Positions 7,327-15,209 of a DNA stretch of 41,622 nucleotides are shown piece after piece; the stretch's first letter is position 1; each line of letters begins with the position of its first letter. The stretch is from a virus. Below the pieces are notes generated by a model that saw only the letters and a program-made list of their open reading frames with translations, did not search any database and was not told the DNA's origin. Position numbers and translations under genes: made by a program. The stretch lies in IMG/VR virus record IMGVR_UViG_3300046313_000568, positions 1 to 41,622 of that record. The stretch is one strand, 5' to 3'.

Positions 7327-8015
7327 GCTAATTTTTGACGGGCGATGGCTAAAAATTCAGAACGAACGCTGGCATTCTCAATAAACTTTCCACTCATCGC
7401 ACAGGTAGTCGTGTCAGATGCAGTATCTCTTGCACCTCGAGTAGACATACACAGGTGGGCCATGGAAGCAAACACCGCAACGTCTTCTGATTGAGTTACA
7501 AATTTAACTGCTTCTAAGATTTGATGAGTCAAGCGCTCTTGAACTTGTGGTCGTGCAGCGAAGAAGTTCGCAATTCGACTCAACTTCGACAATCCAAGCA
7601 CTTTATCTGTTGGAATGTAAGCAATCACGATTGAGGGTTGATTTAAACCGCCCGCAGGAATTATGGATAAAAGGTGATGTTCGCATTGGGAAGCCGCTGA
7701 AACTGCGACTGCAACAAACTCCTCAGGAGCGGACATTTTATTATTCACAGTCGTACATTTCGGAAAGTTGTTATAGTCCAATCCCCACATCATGTCATCC
7801 ACCCACATCTTAGCTACTCGCATCGGGGTCTCAGTCAGACTGTCATCCGTCAAGTCCAATCCCAGCGCCTCAAGCATCGCCTTAGTGCTAGCTTCAATTA
7901 CGGCTATTTTATCCGATCTTGAACTAGTTACCTGACTTGTGGTAGGGGTCTCGAGTCCAATTGCCTTCAAGTGGGCGTGTACTTGGAAACCAAGTGCTTT
8001 GTCTGTGCTTGCCAT
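7323..8015 (-). CDS. folE: GTP cyclohydrolase I (FolE, type IA)
   Basis: A 230-residue protein with the full catalytic core: SQCEHHLL (109-116, zinc ligands C111 and H114), IAYIPTDKVLGLSKLSR (131-147), PQVQERLT (156-163), and HLCMSTRG (187-194, zinc ligand C189). The reaction is GTP to 7,8-dihydroneopterin triphosphate, first step of folate, biopterin and 7-deazaguanine (queuosine, preQ0) pathways. The N-terminal 35 residues are poorly conserved. Coupling to a QueD-family gene favours the deazaguanine or pterin branch over folate. No queE, queC or DNA transglycosylase is in this window, so the end product cannot be told. Confidence 0.93.
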   Translation of the reverse strand: MASTDKALGFQVHAHLKAIGLETPTTSQVTSSRSDKIAVIEASTKAMLEALGLDLTDDSLTETPMRVAKMWVDDMMWGLDYNNFPKCTTVNNKMSAPEEFVAVAVSAASQCEHHLLSIIPAGGLNQPSIVIAYIPTDKVLGLSKLSRIANFFAARPQVQERLTHQILEAVKFVTQSEDVAVFASMAHLCMSTRGARDTASDTTTCAMSGKFIENASVRSEFLAIARQKLA

Positions 8016-8037
8016 ATTGTATGTTCTTTCTATATTG

Positions 8038-8319
8038 TTAAATTAATTGAATGCCTGAAACTTCTTGCAGGTATTGTTTTTCAAATTCTGGATGAGGTGC
8101 GTGCTTCAACACCACAAACTTGGTGTCAAGATCAAAGTCTTCCGCATTGTTATTAGCCATAAAGATGGGTAACAGTGCCATCCCAGCACCGCCTTTGCCG
8201 TCTGGCACCAGTTGAATCTTGCGAACTTTTTTTAGGCTGAGTTTGTCCGTGCCAAATGATCCTGAATCCTGGGCGATCCATTCTACTCCGGTTGTCAATA
8301 AAATTGAAACTACTTGCAT
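8038..8319 (-). CDS. Small protein, function unknown
   Basis: A 93-residue protein that looks like a compact beta-rich domain (MQVVSILLTTGVEWIAQD; later KFVVLKHAPHPEF). No catalytic motif is evident. It begins right after the P-loop gene, whose stop is 3 nt away, and is preceded by an AAAGG Shine-Dalgarno-like stretch. It lies in the middle of the early/middle operon between a kinase-like gene and folE. Unassigned. Confidence 0.6.
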   Translation of the reverse strand: MQVVSILLTTGVEWIAQDSGSFGTDKLSLKKVRKIQLVPDGKGGAGMALLPIFMANNNAEDFDLDTKFVVLKHAPHPEFEKQYLQEVSGIQLI

Positions 8320-8321
8320 AC

Positions 8322-8876
8322 TTATAAACCTTTCTTTCTACTAATTTGTTGTTTGGTGATGTATCTCAGTACTGTCTGATATTGCGTATCATTTTTCGGA
8401 TCAAACTTAATTCTAGGGATGTCATTGTCTCCCAAAAATGTATCCACCGCCGAATCGACAGCAAGTGCTTCATGGTACGTTTGGTTCCGACCAATTGGCT
8501 CGTAGGGCAACTGCCCTCGGTCAATGAGTAGATTCAGGTTATCATAGCTTGAAAAAAGTTTGTGGACAAGTGCTGAAAATTCTGCATGTGGGTACCCAGC
8601 GAGAGAGGTGGCATATACAATCGGTAGGTTGATTGGCGAATCGCATACAACAACGTCACACTTGGCGTGTACCGTTCGGAGTGCCCTGTGCTGGCCAGCA
8701 AAGCATAAATCAGGTTGATCGAACACATCTAGATGTCCCCACCAAGCTGCATCTTTTACGTATTCACTAACGTACTCCACATTTAGTCCTCGGAGTTTAA
8801 GATCGCTAGTTAGACGCAGCGCTGTTGTAGTCTTACCGGCGCCGGGGCCGGCATATAGGTTAACTACTAGAGACAT
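8322..8876 (-). CDS. P-loop NTPase, kinase-like
   Basis: A 184-residue protein from the ATG at 8876, chosen because AAAGGG precedes it at good spacing. An earlier in-frame ATG at 8900 would add eight residues. Walker A is GPGAGKTT (10-17), followed by VEYVSEYVKDAAWWG, a Walker B-like VVVCDSPINLP, and a lid-like region. This matches a phage family usually labelled AAA-family ATPase or nucleoside/nucleotide kinase-like. The substrate is unknown: a nucleotide or a modified base in DNA are both possible in this operon. It overlaps the upstream 76-residue gene by 17 nt. Confidence 0.75.
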   Translation of the reverse strand: MSLVVNLYAGPGAGKTTTALRLTSDLKLRGLNVEYVSEYVKDAAWWGHLDVFDQPDLCFAGQHRALRTVHAKCDVVVCDSPINLPIVYATSLAGYPHAEFSALVHKLFSSYDNLNLLIDRGQLPYEPIGRNQTYHEALAVDSAVDTFLGDNDIPRIKFDPKNDTQYQTVLRYITKQQISRKKGL

Positions 8877-9090
8877 TAACCAACCCTTTGCTATATTCAT
8901 ACACAGATTGAAAGAATCCAGTTGCGTGGAGCAATGGCCAATCGGTTCCTGAACTCTCTGGGGAGAACACTGATATCATGTTACTTGCGGTGTCGCTTGC
9001 CCATGTGCGGTGACTAGTTGCAAATCCCCCTGTCGATTGAGATCGATTGAGAAAATCTTCGATGTTTTGTTGTGTGATTGAATAATTCAT
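8860..9090 (-). CDS. Small protein, function unknown
   Basis: A 76-residue protein without recognisable motifs. It is rich in serine, threonine and aromatic residues (MNYSITQQNIEDFLNRSQS at the start). Its ATG overlaps the methyltransferase stop as ATGA (9087-9090), and its 3' end overlaps the P-loop gene. That supports real translation within the operon. No function can be proposed. Confidence 0.55.
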   Translation of the reverse strand: MNYSITQQNIEDFLNRSQSTGGFATSHRTWASDTASNMISVFSPESSGTDWPLLHATGFFQSVYEYSKGLVNVSSS

Positions 9091-9758
9091 TTGATTTGGC
9101 CCAGTAGTGTATAACGTTGATATGCTGAACAGTATAGTGTATTACACGAAATGATGTCAACAGAGTGGCGTGATTGTTCTATTAAATCGAATATTGAATT
9201 ACAACAGTTTATGTGATCAGGGTAGTCGAAAGCGTTGTTGCTCTGAAGCAGTACAGTCTGGCCGCTGACCAATTCTTCTAACCACAGCTGCAAATCACTG
9301 ATGTGTTCTGTACTTGTGTTTATTACCACACCATAATCACCATACAACGGAAACGTGTACATGTCTCCTGTGACAGCCGAGAAGTGATTGGAGTTGCCTA
9401 CATAATCATGAGCAATATCCCGCACGCCAGGGTCTATGTCTAGTGATGTGACGTGCAATGATGGTTTCTTGTACAGCAATAATTTAGCCAGGGTACCATA
9501 CCACCCGCCTGTGATGATGGCTGTATCGTGGTCCAATCCTGTGTTAACCAACATATCACACGCGACAAGTTTACTAGCAAGTTGGCCATCTGATAGCGCG
9601 TCTCTAATACAATCGTGGGAAGATACCCTACGCGGACTGTGATACAGCTCTCGGATCAGATCAGTTGTAATATTTGCAGGAATTGCAGTCGATGCTAATA
9701 GTTTGTCAGCATACGACTCTGTTAGGTGAACGTTTATTCGAGAATCACGGGTTGTCAT
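9087..9758 (-). CDS. SAM-dependent methyltransferase, class I fold
   Basis: A 223-residue protein with the Rossmann-type methyltransferase core. Motif I is IITGGWYGTLAKLL (81-94), followed by the acidic end of strand 2 in VTSLDIDP (103-110). VTGDMYTFP (129-137) and VVINTSTEHISD (144-155) correspond to later SAM-site strands. The N-terminal 75 residues are helical. The target (small molecule, protein, sugar or DNA base) is not evident. There is no DPPY or PC motif of standard DNA methyltransferases. It overlaps the glycosyltransferase-like gene upstream by 14 nt and lies in the same operon as folE and queD. Confidence 0.7.
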   Translation of the reverse strand: MTTRDSRINVHLTESYADKLLASTAIPANITTDLIRELYHSPRRVSSHDCIRDALSDGQLASKLVACDMLVNTGLDHDTAIITGGWYGTLAKLLLYKKPSLHVTSLDIDPGVRDIAHDYVGNSNHFSAVTGDMYTFPLYGDYGVVINTSTEHISDLQLWLEELVSGQTVLLQSNNAFDYPDHINCCNSIFDLIEQSRHSVDIISCNTLYCSAYQRYTLLGQIK

Positions 9759-10464
9759 GTGTGTCCAGCCATTGGGTAGTGAGCCAGGCGAAGTTATTAA
9801 TCAGTGTAGGATCAATCTTCTGAGAATACCATACTTGTGCGGCACTGATTCCAGCGTGATATGCATCGTCAAACTCTGTATTTGGTTGTTCGGTTATCCA
9901 TCTACTCAGTCGCTCGAGAACGTCCCGATACTCTAAGCTTTTTAGCAGGTCATCGTGGGACAATAAGGTCTCGATTGTAGTTTTTTGGCGGAATAATTTG
10001 AACACTTCACGAGCAGTAGCCCTATATGTATGTAGTGGGGTCTGATCAAAGTGGGTTATGCTAATCGGTCGTGACTCCATATACTTGATTCCAGCTCCAC
10101 GAGTTGAACAGAAGTCTACCCAATGGGTAGGCTTGTTTGTCGTCAGCATAGCTGTGTTGAATAACTTGATTCCACCATATCCATATACACACCCATTGAC
10201 GATATTTTTCGTTGGCCAGATATGGGTATATTGTCGGTCCCAGGGTGCTGGCACAAAATCAAAGTCAAAATCAGGGAGTGGTTCATTGTCACCGTCGATT
10301 ATATAGAACATCTCAGTCCGACTAAGTTTTGCTGCAGCATAATGAGCATTATCAATTCCCTGGACTCCAGAAACTCGCTGAATATACGGGAATCTAGATA
10401 CGAGCTGAGCAAAAGTCTCATCTGCTCTAGGTTCATCATAACTGATAAAAATGATATCAAACAT
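9745..10464 (-). CDS. Glycosyltransferase-like protein (GT-A type), copy 2
   Basis: A 239-residue paralogue of the next upstream gene. Shared elements in order: SYDEPRADE (8-16), VSGVQGIDNAHYAAAK (31-46), IIDGDNEPLPDF (55-66), NGCVYGYGGIKLF, WVDFCST, and PLHTYRATAREVFK. The DGD at 57-59 sits where GT-A glycosyltransferases carry the DxD metal/nucleotide-sugar motif. Similar DGD/DAD proteins, often annotated as glycosyltransferases, are common in T4-like marine phages, as far as I recall. The acceptor is unknown. The gene lies 1 nt from its paralogue. The operon has no late box, so modification of virions alone is not the obvious role. Confidence 0.6.
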   Translation of the reverse strand: MFDIIFISYDEPRADETFAQLVSRFPYIQRVSGVQGIDNAHYAAAKLSRTEMFYIIDGDNEPLPDFDFDFVPAPWDRQYTHIWPTKNIVNGCVYGYGGIKLFNTAMLTTNKPTHWVDFCSTRGAGIKYMESRPISITHFDQTPLHTYRATAREVFKLFRQKTTIETLLSHDDLLKSLEYRDVLERLSRWITEQPNTEFDDAYHAGISAAQVWYSQKIDPTLINNFAWLTTQWLDTHDNP

Positions 10465-10465
10465 A

Positions 10466-11389
10466 CTACACCAGGGAGCTTTCGGTTACCATTGGATTGG
10501 GAAATGTCGGGTGGCGGGGCTGGCATCTCTTAAAAAATGCACTCTGTTCACTAGTAAAGTCTAAGAATGCTATCCCTGTTTTTTGTTCGATGATTTTACC
10601 GTATTCGTAACACATCAAATCGAGTGTGTCGTCTGAGTGTGCCGTGTTTATATACGAGTGCGCAAATTCCCCAAACGCAGCATAATCCCTGACAATCGCC
10701 AAATCGCCCCTGTGTATGTTGGTATACCACATACCCACGCGTGTGCCTAGTATCGCTGATCGGCCGTGTTCAACATCTCGGCCGATGCTTCCCCATACCA
10801 ACATCTTGTTCAGGTTGGGGGCATACATTTTGCGTTCAATATCTTCTACCTGATCAACCAACTCTCCATGGTCTAGTGTCATCTTACATCCTTCTCTAAA
10901 ACCAGCCCGGAACGCTTGCAGTGGCGACGAAGTGATGTGTGTGGTTGAGTATACATTATTCAGTTGGATATACGTATCTGCCCAACAAAAATCGAGCGAA
11001 TGGTGGCCCTTTCCAGTAGGACTATTTTCGTGCGTCTGCATATCTAGGATGTACTGCTTAGGCCAGATCTTAACTCCACCGTTACCATACACCAGACCAT
11101 TCAGCGGGTTGATGCTGTTCCACGAAAGTACGCTATTCCTGTATTTGTCTTGAATGTTGAGCTCAAGTTCAAAAAACTTCGGGTGCACAGTATTATCACC
11201 ATCAACGGTAATCAGGTAGTCTGTGTCAGAAGCATTAGCGGCGGCTTTGTGGGCAGAGTCAAAACCCAACACACCATCCACGCGCTTAGACCAGGGTGCT
11301 ATCTCTTGGAGATTCGCCCAGTTGTATTCTTTGTTCGGTTCATCAAAGGTGATATGAATGACATCTAGTTCATTTGTATTTAAAATCAT
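10466..11389 (-). CDS. Glycosyltransferase-like protein (GT-A type), copy 1
   Basis: A 307-residue protein when started at the ATG at 11389, which overlaps the previous stop as ATGA. The frame extends to 11431 but the overlap supports the internal start. Motifs: ITFDEPNKE (13-21), RVDGVLGFDSAHKAAA (36-51), VDGDNTVHPKF (62-72), NGLVYGNGGVKIW, SLDFCWAD, and SPLQAFRAGFREG. It is clearly homologous to the 239-residue downstream protein, with an extra C-terminal region of about 70 residues. The DGD motif suggests a nucleotide-sugar site. Two adjacent paralogues imply two acceptors, two sugars, or a heterodimer (inference). Confidence 0.6.
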   Translation of the reverse strand: MILNTNELDVIHITFDEPNKEYNWANLQEIAPWSKRVDGVLGFDSAHKAAANASDTDYLITVDGDNTVHPKFFELELNIQDKYRNSVLSWNSINPLNGLVYGNGGVKIWPKQYILDMQTHENSPTGKGHHSLDFCWADTYIQLNNVYSTTHITSSPLQAFRAGFREGCKMTLDHGELVDQVEDIERKMYAPNLNKMLVWGSIGRDVEHGRSAILGTRVGMWYTNIHRGDLAIVRDYAAFGEFAHSYINTAHSDDTLDLMCYEYGKIIEQKTGIAFLDFTSEQSAFFKRCQPRHPTFPNPMVTESSLV

Positions 11390-11853
11390 ATGTTGGTAGA
11401 GTATGTTGTTAGTTGGTGAAAGTTGCTCCACACAGAGCAGGTGCGTAGTAGATTCAATTGTGTAGGAGTTATGTGTTCCTGTGAAGTTGAGGATAGCGTA
11501 TACACAATTAGCATGTTGGTGGTTGGATATACAAAATATACCGATACTTCAGGTAGAGTCGAGTCTAGTGTTAACTGCCCATTGGATGGGTTGTATATAA
11601 TGCTAACATCGGCGTTTGACGTACTATTGTGTAACTGCTGGCCGGCCCCGGGTTTGGGTATCGGTTTTGGAACAATTGTGTGTGTTGGGGTATTCTGTAC
11701 ACAATACCGTCCACAAGCAGTAGGATCTTCCGAGAGTGTGTAGTATGTCTCAGGATTGCAGATCGGCACGTAGGTAACACCATCCAATCCATCTACAACG
11801 CTTAGTGATACCCCAATGATCGCCCCTGAATAGGAAGATATAATAGCTAGCAT
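11386..11853 (-). CDS. Cysteine-containing protein, function unknown
   Basis: A 155-residue protein starting MLAIISSYSGAIIG. A stretch with three cysteines (about 32-51: ICNPETYY, TACGRYC) is followed by a proline/lysine linker (about 61-70) and a beta-rich C-terminal part. The pattern could be a small two-domain virion or secreted-type protein, but the N-terminus is not a clear signal peptide. It is coupled to the glycosyltransferase-like gene by ATGA. I do not recognise it. Confidence 0.55.
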   Translation of the reverse strand: MLAIISSYSGAIIGVSLSVVDGLDGVTYVPICNPETYYTLSEDPTACGRYCVQNTPTHTIVPKPIPKPGAGQQLHNSTSNADVSIIYNPSNGQLTLDSTLPEVSVYFVYPTTNMLIVYTLSSTSQEHITPTQLNLLRTCSVWSNFHQLTTYSTNI

Positions 11854-11855
11854 GA

Positions 11856-12542
11856 TTAAACGTTGGTTGATGAGTGGTATATACTATCGAGTATTGGGGT
11901 GTGCACTACTTTATTTGCATGAACCAGGACAGTGCCATTGAGTAATACTTGGTTCGACTCAACAAAATTTAGTATTCGATAATCAGACAATATACCTTCG
12001 CCCAGAGATTTAGCAACAATTGCGCATATTAGATTAGTATCCCTGGAACGAAAATTAGGAGGCAACAACTGAATAGCACACTGTGCCCAATTTCTACCGA
12101 CAAGTTTGAGAGTATCAAAAAACAAATTACACGTGTCTGTTGCTGAAAACAAGATTTGACGAGCATTTAGTTGGGGTAAATTATTCTCTACATATTTGCT
12201 CTCGGATGTGTTCAGTGATCCAAATACAATAAAATCCGATGATTGTACCTGATCAACAATCGATTGAATAAACTCATCGGGCATTGTAGAAATTTCAGTG
12301 AGGTCTAAAAATAGCGTAGTACTGAATCTAGTAATCAGTGGAAGTTGCCACAAGATTTCATATTGATCCTCCGTCCAAGGTTGGTGGGGAGCATACACGG
12401 TCGCCCACGATCTGTAGTTAAGTTCGGAATTGTGAGCAGTAATCAAGAATTGTACGCACTGGGTGGTAGCAACTCGGTTGAGGATTGTCGTGATCAAGTC
12501 TACTTGGTGCTGACTGTGTGCTAGTAACAAGTACCCAATCAC
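11856..12542 (-). CDS. Unknown protein, possible third glycosyltransferase-like fold
   Basis: A 228-residue protein. The N-terminus (MIGYLLLAHSQHQVDLITTIL) resembles the start of core-2/I-branching-type glycosyltransferases, where a beta strand ends in LxLAH followed by a helix. TTLFLDLTEI (about 74-83) could be a second core strand. This is weak pattern evidence and no DxD is obvious, so I list it as unknown. Its start overlaps the upstream stop as ATGA (12539-12542). The local operon context of two clearer glycosyltransferase-like genes gives mild support. Confidence 0.5.
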   Translation of the reverse strand: MIGYLLLAHSQHQVDLITTILNRVATTQCVQFLITAHNSELNYRSWATVYAPHQPWTEDQYEILWQLPLITRFSTTLFLDLTEISTMPDEFIQSIVDQVQSSDFIVFGSLNTSESKYVENNLPQLNARQILFSATDTCNLFFDTLKLVGRNWAQCAIQLLPPNFRSRDTNLICAIVAKSLGEGILSDYRILNFVESNQVLLNGTVLVHANKVVHTPILDSIYHSSTNV

Positions 12543-13099
12543 TTGATAGTACCTCGTGTTACTAGTACAACAGAATCAGCTCGGACTATGGAATTTGCAG
12601 CGATAATGTACATGTTAGTTGTTTGTTGGGCAATCGAATCAACACAGCGGAGGACCCCTACAGGGAAATCAATCAGATTATCTGTAGGGCTAAGCATGTG
12701 TGATGCGATTGATATGGCAGCACTGTCACTGCAAGCAACATTAAGGTTTAGTAGAGTTTGAAAGTGCTGGAAATTTTCACGGACGAATTTGGCGTACTCG
12801 AATATTAGCTGAGCAACTGGTATATCATTCAGTAGAAACACGCGGGTATCGCATAGAGATATTGTACGGGCTTGGTCCACGTAAAAATCGAGTTGTGGGT
12901 TGGCGTGTGATGACTTGATGCAATAGTTGTAGTTTGATAATCCAATTGAATTGTCTAAAATTGCCGGTGCGGTTATTGAATTGTCTACTGTGATCAGCAG
13001 TCGATCAAATGCAGTTCCATGATCATCGAATAAGGATAGCAGGTCTTCGCCGGCGTGGTAACTAAAATTAATTTGAGATATCGACGAGCGCTTTGACAC
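12539..13099 (-). CDS. Unknown operon protein (GTG start preferred)
   Basis: The open frame reaches an ATG at 13177, but that start would overlap the upstream gene by 110 nt and has no ribosome binding site. A GTG at 13099 is preceded by GAGGTG at 6 nt spacing and cuts the overlap to 32 nt, so a 186-residue product is preferred. It begins VSKRSSISQINFSYHAG. The body is mixed alpha/beta with a repeated leucine-rich helix (about residues 95-118). No motif is recognised. Coupled at its end to the 228-residue gene. Confidence 0.55.
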   Translation of the reverse strand: MSKRSSISQINFSYHAGEDLLSLFDDHGTAFDRLLITVDNSITAPAILDNSIGLSNYNYCIKSSHANPQLDFYVDQARTISLCDTRVFLLNDIPVAQLIFEYAKFVRENFQHFQTLLNLNVACSDSAAISIASHMLSPTDNLIDFPVGVLRCVDSIAQQTTNMYIIAANSIVRADSVVLVTRGTIK

Positions 13100-13424
13100 T
13101 ACGGGCACCTCGGAGTTTAGTGTATTGATTGAAGTAAGCATTGGTCTCAAACGCCCATGTCTGATACCACTGCTCATTTAGAGCAGCGAGGTCATCAATT
13201 CGAATCGGTGTTCCACGATCATCAATGAGTACAGTACTGGTATGCCCTCTTGATAGCTCTAGTGTATTGAACAATATCCGTTGCTCCGTTATCTTAAACA
13301 GACCCCCATTTACTGCTGTGGTAGTTCCTTGGACAAATTTACTCTTTAATAGTGACACTGAGTCCGCAAAACTGATATTGTATTTCGCGAGTGATATAAA
13401 TTCTTCAAACTTTTCAGGAGACAT
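13068..13424 (-). CDS. Conserved-looking phage protein, first gene of the operon
   Basis: A 118-residue protein: helical N-terminus (MSPEKFEEFISLAKYN), a central TTAVNGGLFKIT turn, VLIDDRGTPIRIDDLAAL (about 65-82), and a C-terminal aromatic helix (NEQWYQTWAFETNAYF) ending in GARSVKALVD. This layout resembles a conserved hypothetical family of T4-like marine phages, from memory. It is the first gene after a strong hairpin terminator and starts the thirteen-gene operon down to queD. No late box precedes it. An early or middle promoter must lie in or before the 74-nt gap, but I cannot point to one. Confidence 0.6.
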   Translation of the reverse strand: MSPEKFEEFISLAKYNISFADSVSLLKSKFVQGTTTAVNGGLFKITEQRILFNTLELSRGHTSTVLIDDRGTPIRIDDLAALNEQWYQTWAFETNAYFNQYTKLRGARSVKALVDISN

Positions 13425-13432
13425 AATGTAGA

Positions 13433-13485
13433 AACAAGAAAACCCTGTTATTGATCAAATTTTGACCATACAGGGTTTTCTTGTT
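13433..13485 (-). terminator. Hairpin terminator between the fibre gene and the early operon
   Basis: A 16-bp perfect inverted repeat (13433-13448 and 13470-13485; arms include AAGAAAACCCTGT) encloses a 21-nt loop that can itself pair partly. On the minus strand the right part reads ACAGGGTTTTCTTGTTTC, a T-rich end. It lies just after the fibre gene stop and separates late fibre transcription from the downstream operon. Confidence 0.75.
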
Positions 13486-13498
13486 GGGGGGAAGTGTT

Positions 13499-14734
13499 TT
13501 AGAAAATACCAACCGATGAGCTGGTTGGATATGAAATGCTAGGATTGCTGTAACATACTGAGCTCATGCGCGTAAGTGTGAACTGACTATTCAAATATCC
13601 ACTGACCGCGCCGGCCTCATTATCGATAAAAGCGATGGTGAGCGTTAACACATTGCTGTTTAGGCGACCTGATATGATCACTGTTTCTGCGGCGGATGAA
13701 TATCCACCCGAATATCCAGATCCACCTGAAGTGGAACCCAACAGAACTTGATCTGTCGATGTTAGTGCATTGAATGCTGTCGATGTTAGTGTGGCGTTTG
13801 GAAAAGAGCTCAGTAGTGATGCCCAAGCGAGATCATGTGTATTTGTTGGACTAGACAACTGACCATTCCAGGTAATTCTACCGCCCGTTGCAAAAAATCT
13901 ACTTGCAGCGTTGGCATCAGCGAAAGTAAAACTAACAGTGTGCGTGATGGTGCCGTCCCACGAGGTTAGTCGAGTTGCACCTGCTGATGGTGGACTGAGC
14001 GTCTCGAAGCAAGAAGGGTTGATGGTTGATGACGACAGCGCTGAATTCAACAAAGTTTGCAACTTATTGTATTCTTTCAGTACTGTAACAATGCCACAAC
14101 GTGAATCAGAACACACACGATAGTTGTTATATGTTACGGCTGCTATAGCTGTAGGTGAGACGTTCTTGGTAAACGCAAGTTGTTTAATGCGATTGATCAG
14201 AGTTTGCCATTGAGTATCAGTAATCTTGACGATACTAGGTGGGGTAGGGAATGGTAGTAGGGCTGTCTGTCCAGATGCCAGGGCATCGGCGTTGAATAGT
14301 GCGACCAGATCATCATATTCACACACCCCCGCGACAGCGATACAAACGGTATTAATCCAAGCACTACCATCATAGTAGTACAGACCGCCCGTACTTGGGT
14401 TATACCAAAGACTGTTAATAGAAGCTGGGGCAGATGTGCCGACGTGGATGCCAGAGCCAATTGGGTGCCAGATGGCATCCACACCATAGAATTTTGGAAC
14501 ACCGGGGGCTGTGCCAGTATCTAACCAAATCTGACCCGGTGTTGGATTGATAGGAGGAGAGCTCCTAGCAAAGTGCTCCAACATCTGCAAGAAGTTTGTC
14601 CAGATTGCTTCTTGATACACTGGCGAGCGATATCCCAACATCGTAAGCGAAGTGCTGACATCAATACCAAGTGGTTGGATTGATATCGGGGATTTTGTTG
14701 GGTCGCTATATTCGACCGAATAGGTTCCTGGCAT
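13499..14734 (-). CDS. Fibre-like virion protein A
   Basis: A 411-residue protein. The first 75 residues are homologous to fibre-like protein B (15206-16342): both start MPGTY, then share an STSLxMxGYRSPVY element and NPTxGQIWxDT. This N-terminal block resembles the attachment module of fibre and virion proteins of large myoviruses. A short LWYNPSTGGLYYYDGSAW unit (about 108-125) follows, then a distinct C-terminal domain rich in serine, glycine and threonine. It is likely a tail-fibre or baseplate-attached adhesin. It starts 29 nt below a late-type box. Confidence 0.65.
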   Translation of the reverse strand: MPGTYSVEYSDPTKSPISIQPLGIDVSTSLTMLGYRSPVYQEAIWTNFLQMLEHFARSSPPINPTPGQIWLDTGTAPGVPKFYGVDAIWHPIGSGIHVGTSAPASINSLWYNPSTGGLYYYDGSAWINTVCIAVAGVCEYDDLVALFNADALASGQTALLPFPTPPSIVKITDTQWQTLINRIKQLAFTKNVSPTAIAAVTYNNYRVCSDSRCGIVTVLKEYNKLQTLLNSALSSSTINPSCFETLSPPSAGATRLTSWDGTITHTVSFTFADANAASRFFATGGRITWNGQLSSPTNTHDLAWASLLSSFPNATLTSTAFNALTSTDQVLLGSTSGGSGYSGGYSSAAETVIISGRLNSNVLTLTIAFIDNEAGAVSGYLNSQFTLTRMSSVCYSNPSISYPTSSSVGIF

Positions 14735-14762
14735 GATTTATTATTTTCCGCGGTAGTTCGTA

Positions 14763-14770
14763 TATTTAGT
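14763..14770 (-). promoter_or_regulatory. Candidate late promoter box (ACTAAATA)
   Basis: The minus strand reads ACTAAATATA, 29 nt upstream of fibre-like gene A, in the gap after the 142-residue gene. The core and spacing fit the other late boxes. The leading AC departs from TA. Confidence 0.5.
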
Positions 14771-14780
14771 CGTTGTGATC

Positions 14781-15209
14781 TCAGACTGGCGTCAATGCAA
14801 CTCGAGCTAAAATCCTAAGTTCATCTGCAGTCACGCCAAGTTTTTTGCACAGTGCTTGCTCAGCTTTTAGGGCAGTAGATTGTGCTAGTGCAGCTTCTTT
14901 GTTTTGGGCTTTGACAATCTTATCTTGCTCTTTTTGTAGCTTAGTATATGTTGGTTTGTCGACAACCCCAACGCCTGGGAATTTTCCAGGGTAGTAGTTG
15001 ACCATATCTGGACGGGTTATTTGTTGTTTCAACTCGTTGAAACGAGATTCACTGACTTCATTGGGCATATACCCAAGAAACGGTTCACCATCAGCAGTAC
15101 GCATCACTCCAACCCAGTTGCCGGAGTTGTCTTGAGTGTAGCACGCTAGAGTCAATCCGGTTCCGTGCAAATCATTGAGTTCACCAAGTGTATAATATTT
15201 GACTATCAT
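14781..15209 (-). CDS. Small partner protein between two fibre genes
   Basis: A 142-residue protein. The N-terminal half is beta-rich (MIVKYYTLGELNDLHGTGL). The second half is a lysine/alanine/glutamine-rich helix (about 95-125) that could be a coiled coil, ending in LGVTADELRILAR. Its ATG overlaps the stop of fibre-like gene B as ATGA, so it is made with that protein. By analogy with many phages a fibre chaperone or accessory subunit is plausible, but no known chaperone motif is seen. Confidence 0.55.
   Translation of the reverse strand: MIVKYYTLGELNDLHGTGLTLACYTQDNSGNWVGVMRTADGEPFLGYMPNEVSESRFNELKQQITRPDMVNYYPGKFPGVGVVDKPTYTKLQKEQDKIVKAQNKEAALAQSTALKAEQALCKKLGVTADELRILARVALTPV

Noticed and set aside
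8800-8860. GC-rich palindrome-like sequence in the P-loop gene
   Set aside because: It is explained by the glycine/proline codons of the GPGAGKT motif, and the pairing is imperfect.
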